Assembly: GCA_946623775.1 (NCBI GenBank)
Contig: CAMORJ010000038.1
Span: 1 to 13,411, forward strand
Direction: 5' to 3'
DNA: 13,411 nucleotides
Source: an uncultured Bacillota bacterium
GTDB taxonomy: Bacteria; Bacillota_I; Bacilli_A; RFN20; CAG-826
Shown piece by piece: positions 1-6,330 of this stretch. The notes beneath the pieces are model-generated. The model ran no database searches, was not told the origin of the DNA, and saw only the letters and a list, made by a program, of their open reading frames with translations. A program made the translations under genes and the position numbers. Numbering within the stretch: the stretch's first letter is position 1; each line of letters begins with the position of its first letter.

Positions 1-690
1 CCGCGCCACGCATCCGAATTCTGGATGATTGAGCCCGAGATTGCCTTCGCCGATTTGGATGACGACATGGATTTGATGGAAGAGACCATCAAGTTCTGCA
101 TCAACTACGTCTTGGAGAAGTGCCCCGATGAAATGGAGTTCTTCGACAAGATGATCGCGCCCGGACTTAAGGACAAGCTCAACAAAGTCCTCAGCAATCC
201 ATTCCGCAGAATGGAATACACCGAAGGCATCGCCTTGCTTCAGGAAGCGGTCAAAAACGGCCACAAATTCGAGTACAACCACATCGAATGGGGCATGGAT
301 TTGCAATCCGAGCATGAGCGTTACCTCACCGAGGAAGTCGTCAAAGGACCGATGTTCCTCATCAACTATCCGAAGGAAATCAAAGCGTTCTATATGCGTG
401 AGAACGATGATGGCAAGACCGTCGCAGCATGCGACTGCTTAGTCCCAGGAGAAGGCGAAATCATCGGCGGATCCCAGCGCGAAGAAAGATACGACATCCT
501 GAAACGCAAAATGGATACCATCGGCAATACCCAAGGCCTTGAATGGTACCTCAACCTCCGCAAATACGGCGGATGCATCCACTCCGGCTTCGGCATTGGC
601 TTCGACCGCTTGCTCATGTACCTCACCGGCATGACCAACATTCGTGACACTGAACCCTACCCGAGGACGTCGTCTCAGCTAAAATATTAA
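1..690 (+). CDS. asnS: Asparaginyl-tRNA synthetase, 3' part (5' end outside window)
   Basis: Asparagine-tRNA ligase charges tRNA(Asn) with asparagine using ATP in the cytoplasm. The reading frame is open from base 1, and the first residues (RHASEFWMIEPE) are the end of class II motif 2 of the AsnRS/AspRS group, so the N-terminal anticodon-binding domain and the start of the catalytic domain are missing. About 229 residues of a protein that is usually near 430-470 are present. Visible landmarks are EIIGGSQREERYD, which lies in the ATP/amino-acid pocket, and motif 3, GFGIGFDRLLMYLTG, followed by the family's closing NIRD...PYPRT segment. The last residues (SSQLKY) differ from the more usual GNAEF-like end. 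The stop TAA is 1 base before the ATG of the next gene, so co-transcription is likely. The family call is secure; only the upstream part and promoter cannot be judged. Confidence 0.97.
   Translation, partial: PRHASEFWMIEPEIAFADLDDDMDLMEETIKFCINYVLEKCPDEMEFFDKMIAPGLKDKLNKVLSNPFRRMEYTEGIALLQEAVKNGHKFEYNHIEWGMDLQSEHERYLTEEVVKGPMFLINYPKEIKAFYMRENDDGKTVAACDCLVPGEGEIIGGSQREERYDILKRKMDTIGNTQGLEWYLNLRKYGGCIHSGFGIGFDRLLMYLTGMTNIRDTEPYPRTSSQLKY
680..685 (+). promoter_or_regulatory. Candidate -10 element (TAAAAT) inside the end of asnS, 6 bases before the next ATG
   Basis: TAAAAT is followed by exactly 6 bases and then the ATG at 692. A transcript from it would start at or next to the A of that ATG. 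No Shine-Dalgarno precedes this start and no -35 box is apparent. The hexamer is also coding (the LKY codons of asnS), so it may be coincidence; it matters because the same geometry recurs at 3903-3908 (minus) and 4013-4018 (plus). Confidence 0.25.
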
Positions 691-691
691 T

Positions 692-901
692 ATGACAATC
701 GACCAATTGACTCCAACTGCAACGCCTGCCGATGACGATAGCGAAATGTTCATCGACACCCGTCCTCTTCCTGAGCCGGAAGCGGCCAGAAAGAACCTCG
801 CCCGCAAAAGGGTGTTCTATCTGCTTGTCGTTTTGTCTTTGATCGTCGTTGGATTGATCATTTGGGAAATCGTTGATATCATCGCCGGAGCGAGTTTATG
901 A
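692..901 (+). CDS. Small single-pass membrane protein, unknown function
   Basis: This is a 69-residue protein that I do not recognise. Residues 1-32 are acidic and proline-rich, residues 33-40 are basic (RKNLARKR), and residues 41-60 form one strongly hydrophobic helix ending in a short tail. By the positive-inside rule the N-terminus should lie in the cytoplasm and the membrane helix anchors the C-terminal end. The gene begins 1 base after the asnS stop and its own stop overlaps the next start by 4 bases (ATGA at 898-901), which argues that it is a real gene in the asnS operon. There is no Shine-Dalgarno; initiation may be by coupling to asnS termination or on a leaderless transcript. Shape and context are the only basis for the call. 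Confidence 0.7.
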   Translation: MTIDQLTPTATPADDDSEMFIDTRPLPEPEAARKNLARKRVFYLLVVLSLIVVGLIIWEIVDIIAGASL

Positions 902-1359
902 CCTCGCGCCCCAACGTCCAGAATCAGCAAGCCGCCCATAAGGTGGCTCCTTCGATTTGGGCGGGGCGCGTTTTATTGATCATTGGGTCGCTTCTTTTCG
1001 TCGCTTCCGCGATTTACATGGGCTACAGATTCACAATGGCCATCATTGAGCAGAGCGTCAATTGGTCGGATCCATTGACTGCTTTGGTCACTGGGCTTCG
1101 CCCCGTCATCTGCGTATTCATGGTGGTGGCGGCGATAGCGGGGGTGAGCTTCGTTTTGGATAAAGGACCCCTTATCTCGGTTGCCGCTTTTGCGGCGTTC
1201 GTGTCCTTAATCGTTTTGGTCGCGGCTTTAATCGTCGATGTGCGCGATTTGATTGATGGGTGGGGCTGGCAGGATTTCTTGCTCGGCTTATTAGATGCCG
1301 AACTTGCCTGCGCGGTCTATTTCTTTGGATGGTTCTTCGCCAAGAATTGGTTGGATTGA
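898..1359 (+). CDS. Four-pass membrane protein, unknown function
   Basis: The 153-residue product has a short polar N-terminus and four predicted membrane helices at about residues 23-45, 66-88, 91-113 and 127-148. A short polar loop (about 114-126, VDVRDLIDGWGWQ) separates the last two. No catalytic or ligand-binding motif is evident, and I cannot place it in a named family. The start overlaps the preceding stop by 4 bases, with a purine-rich stretch (GGAGCGAG) just upstream acting as ribosome binding site, and the next gene starts 2 bases after its stop. It is therefore likely to be translated together with the 69-residue membrane protein, and the two may form a complex; that is inference from the overlap only. 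Confidence 0.75.
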   Translation: MTSRPNVQNQQAAHKVAPSIWAGRVLLIIGSLLFVASAIYMGYRFTMAIIEQSVNWSDPLTALVTGLRPVICVFMVVAAIAGVSFVLDKGPLISVAAFAAFVSLIVLVAALIVDVRDLIDGWGWQDFLLGLLDAELACAVYFFGWFFAKNWLD

Positions 1360-1361
1360 CT

Positions 1362-1526
1362 ATGAAGCGCTTGATTCCCGTTTTGATTTTCCTATCTGCT
1401 TTGGCAGGACTTTCTTCTTGCGGAAAAAGCTCCAACAAGAGCCAATGCGGAGATGGCAATGGTGTGTGCCATATCGGCGACAAAAAAAGGAATGAGCTTC
1501 CTTCTTTCATTGGATTACTTGATTAG
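1362..1526 (+). CDS. Small lipoprotein, 54 residues
   Basis: The ATG at 1362 opens a classic lipoprotein signal: MKR, a hydrophobic stretch at residues 4-17, and the lipobox LSSC with the lipid-modified cysteine at residue 20. Signal peptidase II cleavage would leave a 35-residue mature peptide that also contains cysteines at residues 29 and 36 and a polar, charged C-terminal half. An earlier in-frame ATG at 1260 would bury this signal inside the preceding gene and is not used here. It lies 2 bases after the preceding gene, so it belongs to the same operon, and is followed by a terminator. The mature part is too short for a usual binding domain; it could be a small surface peptide or the remnant of a longer lipoprotein. 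The signal is clear; the function is unknown. Confidence 0.6.
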   Translation: MKRLIPVLIFLSALAGLSSCGKSSNKSQCGDGNGVCHIGDKKRNELPSFIGLLD

Positions 1527-1546
1527 TCTTTGAATGTAACGATACA

Positions 1547-1588
1547 GAAACCGAAAGTGAGGTAGTACGGTCTCGCTCGGTTTCTTTT
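1547..1588 (+). terminator. Rho-independent terminator after the asnS operon
   Basis: GAAACCGA (1547-1554) pairs perfectly with TCGGTTTC (1577-1584). Inside this outer stem AGTGAG (1556-1561) can pair with CTCGCT (1572-1577, one G-U) around a loop near GTAGTACGGT. Four T residues follow at 1585-1588. The T tract is short, so efficiency is uncertain, but its position directly after the last gene of the asnS cluster and before an independent gene fits a terminator. Confidence 0.7.
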
Positions 1589-1593
1589 AGAAT
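1588..1593 (+). promoter_or_regulatory. Candidate -10 box for the antitoxin-like gene
   Basis: TAGAAT directly follows the terminator and would start transcription near 1600, at the Shine-Dalgarno GGAGAG (1600-1605) that lies 5 bases before the ATG at 1611. The leader would be only about 11 bases. No convincing -35 box is seen, so the call is weak. Confidence 0.25.
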
Positions 1594-1610
1594 ATCAATG
1601 GAGAGAACCC

Positions 1611-1853
1611 ATGCGTTATATCACCGTTACCGAATTGAGACGAAAGCTCGGCTATTACATGTCTATGTCTCAATTCGAGGACATATGCGTAACGAAAAAC
1701 GGGAAAGTCGTTACGATGCTTACCTCGCCGAGAGGAAAGTCGAAGAGAGACATTCGCTCTCTTAAAGGTTTTATCACGCTTGAAAACCCGAATATCGATT
1801 ACGACGAAATATTAGGCGAAGCCATTATGGAACACGAGATGTCTCGTGGATGA
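1611..1853 (+). CDS. Phd/YefM-family antitoxin-like protein, apparently without a toxin
   Basis: The 80-residue product begins MRYITVTELRRKLGYYM and continues with a segment ending VTKNGKVVTMLTSP. This matches the Phd/YefM antitoxin N-terminal fold, in which a short strand, a helix and a beta hairpin dimerise and bind DNA. The C-terminal half (about residues 48-80, including ENPNIDYDEILGEAIMEHE) is acidic and helical, as expected for the part that wraps a toxin. Family length is about 75-95 residues, so it is complete. A good ribosome binding site (GGAGAG at 1600-1605) sets the start. In this family the toxin gene normally follows at once; here the next gene is convergent and ends 3 bases away, and the 58-residue frame starting at the overlapping ATG (1853) has no toxin features. 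It may be an orphan antitoxin, act with a distant toxin, or serve as a transcription regulator. Confidence 0.75.
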   Translation: MRYITVTELRRKLGYYMSMSQFEDICVTKNGKVVTMLTSPRGKSKRDIRSLKGFITLENPNIDYDEILGEAIMEHEMSRG

Positions 1854-1855
1854 TG

Positions 1856-2509
1856 CTATTTGTTTTCGGGATTGGTAGGAGCTTCTGTCCCTTGGGTGGC
1901 GTTATAGCCTTCAAGGGATTTTTCAAATACGGTTCTCGAACGCCTGAGGATCATGATGTAGCGGGAGAAATAAGCTTGGCAGATAACCAAGTAGTAGATG
2001 CCCGCGACGATAAAGCAAATCGCTTCTAGATAGGAAGGCAGGTGCTCGAGGATGAATTCCGGGGTATGGGCGACGTTTGGCCAATGGGATAAAAGCCTGA
2101 TGCCGAAGACGGTTACGAATAGCCCCTCTTCCTCCATGTCATATGCGAATAGCAGGTCCTTGCTTTCCTCAAAGGGATTGATTCCCCAATTCGATTTGGC
2201 GAGGCTGGTGATAATCCAAATGACCAATCCGACAAGCGCGATTAAGAATGGGATGAGGCTTTGCTTATAGAACAGGCGGTTGTTCTTGATGCGGCCGACG
2301 CGTTTGAATTCTTTCGGGTTCTCGACGACATGGGTCACCGTGACGTCGTGCATCATGGTATCAAGCGTCTTCATTTGGAATGTGATGGCCTTCCTGACCG
2401 CAAAGCCAATAAGCGCGACAAGAAGCAAAACGATAACCGCGAGGATGAGGAAAATGATAAGCGCGCGCTTATCGGTTTCGGACAATGAGATACTGGCAAA
2501 AGTCATCAT
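1856..2509 (-). CDS. Three-pass membrane protein, unknown function (third gene of minus-strand operon)
   Basis: The product has 217 residues with predicted membrane helices at about 16-38, 84-104 and 160-182. A basic cytoplasmic-type segment lies at about 39-83 (RKAITFQMKTLD and KEFKRVGRIKNNRLFYK), an acidic loop at about 105-158 (NPFEESKD, YDMEEEG), and a basic then polar tail after 183 (RYIMILRRSR). No named family is recognised. The start overlaps the stop of the preceding minus-strand gene by 4 bases in an ATGATG context; a second ATG one codon later would give a product one residue shorter. The gene ends 3 bases from the stop of the convergent antitoxin-like gene and no terminator hairpin is visible between them, so transcripts may run into each other. 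Confidence 0.75.
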   Translation of the reverse strand: MMTFASISLSETDKRALIIFLILAVIVLLLVALIGFAVRKAITFQMKTLDTMMHDVTVTHVVENPKEFKRVGRIKNNRLFYKQSLIPFLIALVGLVIWIITSLAKSNWGINPFEESKDLLFAYDMEEEGLFVTVFGIRLLSHWPNVAHTPEFILEHLPSYLEAICFIVAGIYYLVICQAYFSRYIMILRRSRTVFEKSLEGYNATQGTEAPTNPENK

Positions 2510-2988
2510 TGCTCATCACCTCCATTATCCGGATTCTGCCCTAAAAGCGGAGCAGGTCCTTCGGGGTTTGCAGGGTTATTTTGGTTTGGATAGGGGTTTT
2601 GCTGAGGAATTCCGCTAGGATAAGGAGGCGGAACGGCACCTGGATTCTGCGGACCAAAAGCGCCAGGGGGATAGGCTCCTGGGGGATAGCCAGGCGGCAT
2701 CTGATAATAGTTCTGCTGAACGTAAACCTGAGCCGGTGCAGGGGCGGGGGCCGGGGCAGGCTGCTGCTCTTCGGGATGATTTCTCTTTTGCAGAATCTCA
2801 GCCGCTTTGACATCTTCCTCTAGGGGTGGGAATAGGCTCTTTCCCTGGAAGAAATGGACGATCATCAAAACGAATTGATAGAAGAAATTGAACAAGCCGA
2901 AAACGCCGATGAGGGCATATATGACGAGCAGGATGGGGAACAATAACGCCCAGAGGATTCCCAATCCGAATTGCTTCAGCGCGTTCAT
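2506..2988 (-). CDS. Membrane-anchored protein with a Pro/Gly/Gln/Tyr-rich disordered tail (second gene of minus-strand operon)
   Basis: Residues 1-6 are polar, residues 7-48 are an almost unbroken hydrophobic stretch that could form two membrane helices or a hairpin, and residues 49-73 are charged (ending QKRNHPEEQQ). The rest, about residues 74-160, is low-complexity: an alternating Pro-Ala run (PAPAPAPAPA), then repeated PPG-Y/A units (PPGYPPGAYPPGAF) and Asn/Gln/Pro-rich sequence. Such tails are usually unstructured and serve as linkers or interaction surfaces. In Bacillota, proteins of this shape are often found beside membrane enzymes, but no enzyme domain is present here. Both ends overlap neighbours by 4 bases (2506-2509 and 2985-2988), so it is translated as part of the operon. 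The side of the membrane that carries the tail cannot be decided from the sequence. Confidence 0.75.
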   Translation of the reverse strand: MNALKQFGLGILWALLFPILLVIYALIGVFGLFNFFYQFVLMIVHFFQGKSLFPPLEEDVKAAEILQKRNHPEEQQPAPAPAPAPAQVYVQQNYYQMPPGYPPGAYPPGAFGPQNPGAVPPPYPSGIPQQNPYPNQNNPANPEGPAPLLGQNPDNGGDEQ

Positions 2989-3896
2989 GGCTCTATTTTA
3001 GGTTCCTTCGGGGCACGTCTCAATAAAATAAGATTGATTCCCTGCGATAATCCTGCCATCAAAGGCAGGAAAGACAATAAAGCGACCCCTCCATGCAGGG
3101 CTGCTTGACGGTATAGGCCAGCGAAGAGCAAGAATCCTGCGATCAGCAAAACGCCGAGGATAATGAAGACATAATTCTTCCTCTCCCTGACGAGTTCGAT
3201 GACGGACATGATTCCCCAATACATCGATAGGCCTGTGCTGACCAAAGCGACCGGCGCGAAGAAAAACGCCATGACAATCGCGACCCCAGCGAAGAAAACC
3301 GTCGCGGCAGGAGCGAGCCAAGGCAACTTCTTGGATTCCTCGATGCCAAAGCGATCGATCTGCAGATGTATAAATAAGTGCGTCAAAGAGATCTCCGCCA
3401 AAGAGAAGCCATACGCGAACAATGGGAATCCGATATCCGCACCTTCTTTTTCGCCCAATCCAATCAAACTGAGGAGGGCGTGCTGCATATCGATGCCTAG
3501 AATCGCGTTGATAATGGCCAAAGACGCATAGAAAAATCCAAGTTGCAATAAAGAGCACAAAAACAAAACCAGCGAGGACGTGTATCTGCTTTTGATAAGA
3601 ATTCCATATAGATAGCCGATGAACAAACCCGGGATGGCATAGAAGATTGCAGAGGCGATATCCCAGGTGGAGGCGGCAATGCAAATCGCTCCGCTTGCGA
3701 TGAGGTAGACGGGGCAATAACGAAGCTTGCAATAATAGGCTACAAAAGCGCTCGTAAGCGGGATGACGAACATTAAGAACAATGAACTAAGCGGCAAGAA
3801 AGAAGCGATGAGGGAAATCACCGCGTTGATTCCCGTGGCAAAAGCGAGAAAAGCGATGTTCTGGCCAGGCGTTTCGCGGGCGGAGAAAAGCTTCAT
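2985..3896 (-). CDS. Polytopic membrane protein, possibly DUF2232/YybS-like (first gene of minus-strand operon)
   Basis: The 303-residue product has eight or nine predicted membrane helices, roughly at residues 14-34, 38-56, 62-78, 83-101, 107-133, 157-180, 195-225, 241-262 and 270-292, and a basic tail (RRAPKEPK). Length, helix count and the segment IDRFGIEESKKLPWLAP after the sixth helix recall the DUF2232/YybS family of Bacillota, which has an ECF-transporter S-component-like look, but this resemblance is weak and from memory. No ATP-binding partner is nearby. It leads an operon with the next two membrane genes through a 4-base ATGA overlap at its end. No Shine-Dalgarno precedes the ATG; TAGAAT sits 6 bases upstream of it, suggesting a leaderless transcript. 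The CDS is secure, the family assignment is not. Confidence 0.8.
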   Translation of the reverse strand: MKLFSARETPGQNIAFLAFATGINAVISLIASFLPLSSLFLMFVIPLTSAFVAYYCKLRYCPVYLIASGAICIAASTWDIASAIFYAIPGLFIGYLYGILIKSRYTSSLVLFLCSLLQLGFFYASLAIINAILGIDMQHALLSLIGLGEKEGADIGFPLFAYGFSLAEISLTHLFIHLQIDRFGIEESKKLPWLAPAATVFFAGVAIVMAFFFAPVALVSTGLSMYWGIMSVIELVRERKNYVFIILGVLLIAGFLLFAGLYRQAALHGGVALLSFLPLMAGLSQGINLILLRRAPKEPKIEP

Positions 3897-3902
3897 GGCA
3901 AT

Positions 3903-3908
3903 ATTCTA
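3903..3908 (-). promoter_or_regulatory. Candidate -10 element of the minus-strand membrane operon
   Basis: On the minus strand TAGAAT is followed by ATTGCC and then the ATG at 3896-3894, so a transcript would begin at the start codon. No Shine-Dalgarno and no -35 box are visible. An alternative promoter lies further upstream on the same strand: TTTACA (4016-4011) and TATAAA (3995-3990) with a 15-base spacer, which would give a leader of about 85 bases. Confidence 0.3.
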
Positions 3909-3982
3909 AACAAGGTCAAGGCGAATTCCCATCGAATGTCGTCTATTTCAAGAAAGTTGTACATTGGCGAAAATTTGTCTCG

Positions 3983-4000
3983 TTCCTTATTTATAAGGAA
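3983..4000. repeat. Perfect 8-bp inverted repeat in the divergent promoter region
   Basis: TTCCTTAT-TT-ATAAGGAA is a perfect palindrome with a 2-base centre, in the 128-bp gap between the minus-strand operon and pcrA. If pcrA transcription starts at its ATG (4025), the repeat would cover about -42 to -25, where an operator blocks polymerase. It does not resemble the LexA box of Bacillota. With no T tract it is unlikely to be a terminator. The rest of the gap shows no other clear signal apart from the -10-like boxes listed. Confidence 0.45.
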
Positions 4001-4012
4001 GTGTGGCGATTG

Positions 4013-4018
4013 TAAAAT
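4013..4018 (+). promoter_or_regulatory. Candidate -10 element of pcrA-ligA, leaderless geometry
   Basis: TAAAAT is followed by ATCCTC and the pcrA ATG at 4025. No Shine-Dalgarno is present in the 25 bases before the start (the nearest purine-rich run, AAGGAA, ends at 4000, too far away). The TAA at 4013 is also the in-frame upstream stop, and no other start codon lies between it and 4025, so the protein start is not in doubt. No good -35 box is seen. Confidence 0.35.
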
Positions 4019-4024
4019 ATCCTC

Positions 4025-6328
4025 ATGAATATCGATTATGCATCTCTATTGAACCCCGAACAGCTTCGTGCCGTCACGACGACTTCGCAGCATGTTCGCA
4101 TCATCGCCGGCGCCGGCTCGGGCAAGACCCGCGTTTTAACCTACCGCATCGCTTATTTAATCTCCGAACTCCATGTGGATCCCTACCGTATTTTGGCGGT
4201 CACCTTCACCAATAAGGCGGCCAACGAGATGAAGGAAAGGGTCGGAAAACTTGTTTCCTCTGAAGCAAAAATGTTCCTTCAGGTCTCGACCTTCCACTCT
4301 TTCTGCGCAAGGTTCTTGAGGCAGGAAGCCCACCTATTGGAATATCCGCCCTCTTTCACCATTTTGGATGAAGAAGATAAGAACAAACTCCTCAAGGACA
4401 TCGCCGAGAAAAAGGGCTACAAGAAAAGCGATGATATCATGAAGCAAGCCCTGCATTACATCGACAGGAAAAAGATGCTTGGGCTATACCCCGAGGATAT
4501 CGAATTGAATGTTCTTTCTTTCGCGAACGAGAAAGAGTGCTTTGAGATTTATCAGGAATACGAAATCGCGAAAGAAAGAATGCTCGCCCTGGATTTCGAC
4601 GACTTGCTTCTGAAGACCCTCGTCATCCTCCGCAACTTCGACTCGGTGCGCGAGAAATGGGCGAGCAGATTCCAGCATATCCTCGTGGATGAGTTCCAAG
4701 ATACGAACGACGTGCAGCGTGATTTGATGATGCTGCTTTGCTCCCCCGAAACCAATATCACCGTCGTCGGCGACCCCGACCAAACCATCTATACATGGCG
4801 TGGCGCGAACCAGGGAATCATCTTGAACTTCCCCGACATCTTCCCCGATTGCGAAGACATCATCTTGAACCGCAACTACAGGTCGACGAAGAACATATTG
4901 GACGCCGCGAACAAACTGATCGCGTTCAACAAAGACCGCGTCAAGAAAGACCTATTCACCGAAGCCGATGTCGGAGACAAAGTCATCTGCAAGCGTTTCG
5001 ACGACGCCGCATTCGAAGCGAAATGGGTGGTGGAGCAAATCGTGAAGCTCGCGACCGAGAATTGGCCGCCCGAGTATCAGAATATCGCCATCTTATATAG
5101 GTCTTCCTATATGACGAGGACCATCGAAACCGAACTCGCCGCGAACGCGATCCCTTATCGCATTTTCGGCGGATTAAGGTTCTATCAACGCCGAGAAGTG
5201 AAGGACGTCCTCGCTTATTTCCGCCTTTTGCTCAACCCGCTTGACGATATTGCCTTTGACCGAATCGTCAACGTCCCTAAGCGCTCCATCGGAGACGTCA
5301 CCCTCGGCAGAATCCATGACGAAGCCGAAGCGGCGGGGGTGTCTTGCTATCAATACATCCAGCAAATCGATCAGCATCCCGACACCGATATATCCAGCAA
5401 AGCCATCAATGCCATTTTGTTCATGATCCAAAAGATGGAAGCCACGAAGGCAAAGCTCGATGAGAATTTGGAGACCTATTCTTCCGTTCTCAAAGACTTC
5501 ATCACGGACATCGGCTATTACCAGTATTTGGCGGAAGAGCAGGACATCGATGAGGATAGGGCGGCCAACGTCAATTCGTTATTCGATGACATCAGCGCCT
5601 ATATATCCAATAATCCCGAATCGACGTTTGCCGAATATCTGCAGAATATCTCCATTCTCTCTAGCCAAGACGACATGAATGGCGGGAACTATGTCTCGAT
5701 GATGACGATTCACGTCGCGAAGGGATTGGAATTCGATAATGTCTTCATCATTTCGATGAACGACGGCGCATTCCCGTCTAATAAGACCGTTGCCGAGTCG
5801 GGCCGAAAAGGCATGGAAGAAGAAAGGCGTCTTGCCTATGTCGCGATGACCCGCGCCAGGAAAAAGCTATTCCTCACCTGCAATTCCGGATTCAGTTACG
5901 TTCAGGGAAGCCATCAGATCCCCAGCCCGTTCTTAAAGGAGGCCGGCTTTGATTTGCCGCGCGCTTCCTTCTCTTCCCCCTCCTTTGTAGGAGGGCAGTA
6001 TCCCTATGGCGGAGGAGGAAAATCCTCTTGGAGGACTGTCGGCTTTGCCCAGCCAAAGCGCGATTTCTTTGGAGACGGAGACGCCATTTCCCCGTTTGAG
6101 GACGCTCCAGCGCCCGAACAGCCAAAGCCCAAGAAACCAGATAGCAATGGCATCACCGATTGGAAAATCGGCGACAGGGTCAAACATGAGAAATTCGGTG
6201 AAGGGACGGTCGTGCAAGTCATCTCCAGTTCCATCATCACCGTCGATTTTGATACGCAAGGCAAAAAGAGCTTGCTCTCTACTCACCCATTGCTGAGTAG
6301 GCTGTATTCAAAAGGAGGCAAAGCCTGA
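4025..6328 (+). CDS. pcrA: ATP-dependent 3'-5' DNA helicase PcrA (UvrD family)
   Basis: PcrA is a superfamily 1A helicase that unwinds DNA in nucleotide-excision and mismatch repair, removes RecA filaments, supports plasmid replication and acts with RNA polymerase. At 767 residues it has the family's usual length. Motifs in order: Q-motif LNPEQLRAV (9-17), Walker A AGAGSGKT (28-35, Lys34), Ia AVTFTNKAANEM (58-69), HSFCARFLR (91-99), Walker B DEFQD (222-226), III GDPDQTIYTWRGA (249-261), IV LNRNYRS, V MTIHVAKGLEFDNVF (from 560) and VI VAMTRARKKL (from 606, with the arginine finger region). A glycine-rich linker leads to the C-terminal Tudor-like domain starting DWKIGDRVKHEKFGEG (from 712), which binds RNA polymerase in relatives. 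ligA follows after 2 bases, the pairing known from Bacillus subtilis. No pcrB precedes it here. The identification is secure. Confidence 0.98.
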   Translation: MNIDYASLLNPEQLRAVTTTSQHVRIIAGAGSGKTRVLTYRIAYLISELHVDPYRILAVTFTNKAANEMKERVGKLVSSEAKMFLQVSTFHSFCARFLRQEAHLLEYPPSFTILDEEDKNKLLKDIAEKKGYKKSDDIMKQALHYIDRKKMLGLYPEDIELNVLSFANEKECFEIYQEYEIAKERMLALDFDDLLLKTLVILRNFDSVREKWASRFQHILVDEFQDTNDVQRDLMMLLCSPETNITVVGDPDQTIYTWRGANQGIILNFPDIFPDCEDIILNRNYRSTKNILDAANKLIAFNKDRVKKDLFTEADVGDKVICKRFDDAAFEAKWVVEQIVKLATENWPPEYQNIAILYRSSYMTRTIETELAANAIPYRIFGGLRFYQRREVKDVLAYFRLLLNPLDDIAFDRIVNVPKRSIGDVTLGRIHDEAEAAGVSCYQYIQQIDQHPDTDISSKAINAILFMIQKMEATKAKLDENLETYSSVLKDFITDIGYYQYLAEEQDIDEDRAANVNSLFDDISAYISNNPESTFAEYLQNISILSSQDDMNGGNYVSMMTIHVAKGLEFDNVFIISMNDGAFPSNKTVAESGRKGMEEERRLAYVAMTRARKKLFLTCNSGFSYVQGSHQIPSPFLKEAGFDLPRASFSSPSFVGGQYPYGGGGKSSWRTVGFAQPKRDFFGDGDAISPFEDAPAPEQPKPKKPDSNGITDWKIGDRVKHEKFGEGTVVQVISSSIITVDFDTQGKKSLLSTHPLLSRLYSKGGKA

Positions 6329-6330
6329 TT

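Noticed and set aside
1853..2029. A 58-residue plus-strand frame whose ATG overlaps the antitoxin-like gene's stop (TGATG), as a toxin candidate
   Set aside because: Its sequence (MLFVFGIGRSFCPLGG...) has no PIN, RelE or Doc features, and it lies wholly antisense to the coding end of the minus-strand membrane gene.
2998..3732. A 244-codon minus-strand frame overlapping the 303-residue membrane protein
   Set aside because: The frame shifted against it gives a hydrophobic polytopic protein with a regular helix pattern and operon overlap; this one is Arg/His/Cys-rich without order.
4738..5100. A 120-codon plus-strand frame inside pcrA
   Set aside because: It is an Arg/His/Pro-rich out-of-frame shadow of pcrA codons covering conserved helicase motifs.
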